A stretch of 64,000 bases of DNA from Cyclobacterium amurskyense (lineage in GTDB: Bacteria > Bacteroidota > Bacteroidia > Cytophagales > Cyclobacteriaceae): contig NZ_CP012040.1 of the NCBI RefSeq assembly GCF_001050135.1, forward strand, positions 4,481,001-4,545,000. The letters are read 5' to 3'. Within the stretch, counting starts at the first letter, position 1. Each line of letters starts with the position of its first letter. The translations under genes and the position numbers were made by a program. Shown in pieces: positions 63,721-64,000 of this stretch. The notes under the pieces were generated by a model that saw only the letters and a list, made by a program, of their open reading frames with translations, made no database searches and was not told the DNA's origin.

Positions 63721-64000
63721 ATGAATAAAATTGTATTATTTATTTTTATTCTTTTCTTCGTACATGGGAATTTAAAATCACAAAGTATCCTTAGGGGGAT
63801 AGTGGAGAATAAAGAGACGAGTGAAACATTACCTGGTGCTTATGTTTTCGTGAAAAATTCAGCAGGGGACACTTTAGCCAATACTTTCACTGATGAAAAA
63901 GGCCAATTTCAATTTGCCAAACCCAAGTTACCATCCTTTATATTGACTATCAGCTTTATTGGATTTGAAGCTTTTGAAAAGGCAATAGCTACTCCGTCAG
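63721..64000 (+). CDS. N-terminus of an outer-membrane receptor-like protein (cut by window end)
   Basis: The first 93 codons are in the window and the frame remains open at 64000. A signal peptide (MNKIVLFIFILFFVHGNLKSQ) is followed by a carboxypeptidase-regulatory-like/CNA-B beta-sandwich: ILRGIVENKETSETLPGAYVFV, TFTDEKGQFQFAKP and ILTISFIGFEAFEK. This domain usually starts TonB-dependent receptors or related outer-membrane barrel proteins of Bacteroidota. The rest of the protein lies outside the window, so the family cannot be fixed. Confidence 0.8.
   Translation, partial: MNKIVLFIFILFFVHGNLKSQSILRGIVENKETSETLPGAYVFVKNSAGDTLANTFTDEKGQFQFAKPKLPSFILTISFIGFEAFEKAIATPS

Overview
The window looks like a chromosomal segment of a Bacteroidota bacterium, most likely an environmental, glycan-degrading Cytophagales/Cyclobacteriaceae-type organism. 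The support is three SusC/SusD pairs, an ECF sigma/FecR pair, TAT-exported Gfo/Idh/MocA enzymes, FG-GAP proteins, PVC-type haem proteins, several -7 boxes of the Bacteroidota form TAnnTTTG, and TonB-dependent receptors ending in Phe or Leu. The genus cannot be fixed from the sequence alone. No rRNA, tRNA, CRISPR array or phage genes were seen.

Layout. (1) 504-12674, + strand: SusC/SusD pair, then an FG-GAP/ASPIC-UnbV lipoprotein, a DUF255 thioredoxin-domain lipoprotein and a beta-propeller lipoprotein. (2) 13805-18606, +: second SusC/SusD pair, closed by strong terminators. (3) 19133-22048, -: PVC-type haem protein; 22514-27188, +: TAT-exported oxidoreductase, sulfatase and a ceramidase-fold hydrolase; 27694-28767, +: zinc metallopeptidase. 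(4) 28848-35748, -: cytochrome c/FG-GAP lipoprotein, GH109-like NAD-dependent glycosidase, FAD oxidoreductase and a sialidase-like lipoprotein. (5) 36937-56640, +: ECF sigma factor, FecR anti-sigma, STN-domain SusC and SusD, then four consecutive neutral-ceramidase-fold paralogues, a PVC-type haem protein, two exported TIM-barrel isomerase-like proteins and a fifth ceramidase-fold protein, ending at a strong terminator. (6) 56817-64000: REP-associated (Y1) transposase with its repeats, an ABC transporter pair, a BlaI/M56 sensor pair, a divergent amidohydrolase and the start of another outer-membrane protein.

How the genes work together (inference): sigma/FecR plus the STN receptor form a trans-envelope induction circuit. 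SusC/SusD import a ligand, and the exported ceramidase-fold hydrolases, oxidoreductases, isomerase-like proteins and haem proteins process it in the periplasm. The sigma/FecR locus contains no recognisable glycoside hydrolase; six ceramidase-fold proteins lie in the window, four in direct tandem.

Two non-coding repeat families stand out. One is a MITE-like element of about 184-210 bp in five intergenic copies, with 18-bp imperfect terminal inverted repeats, apparent 5-bp target duplications in several copies and conserved internal hairpins. The other is a REP-like family that begins 30 bp after the Y1 transposase gene and recurs further downstream.
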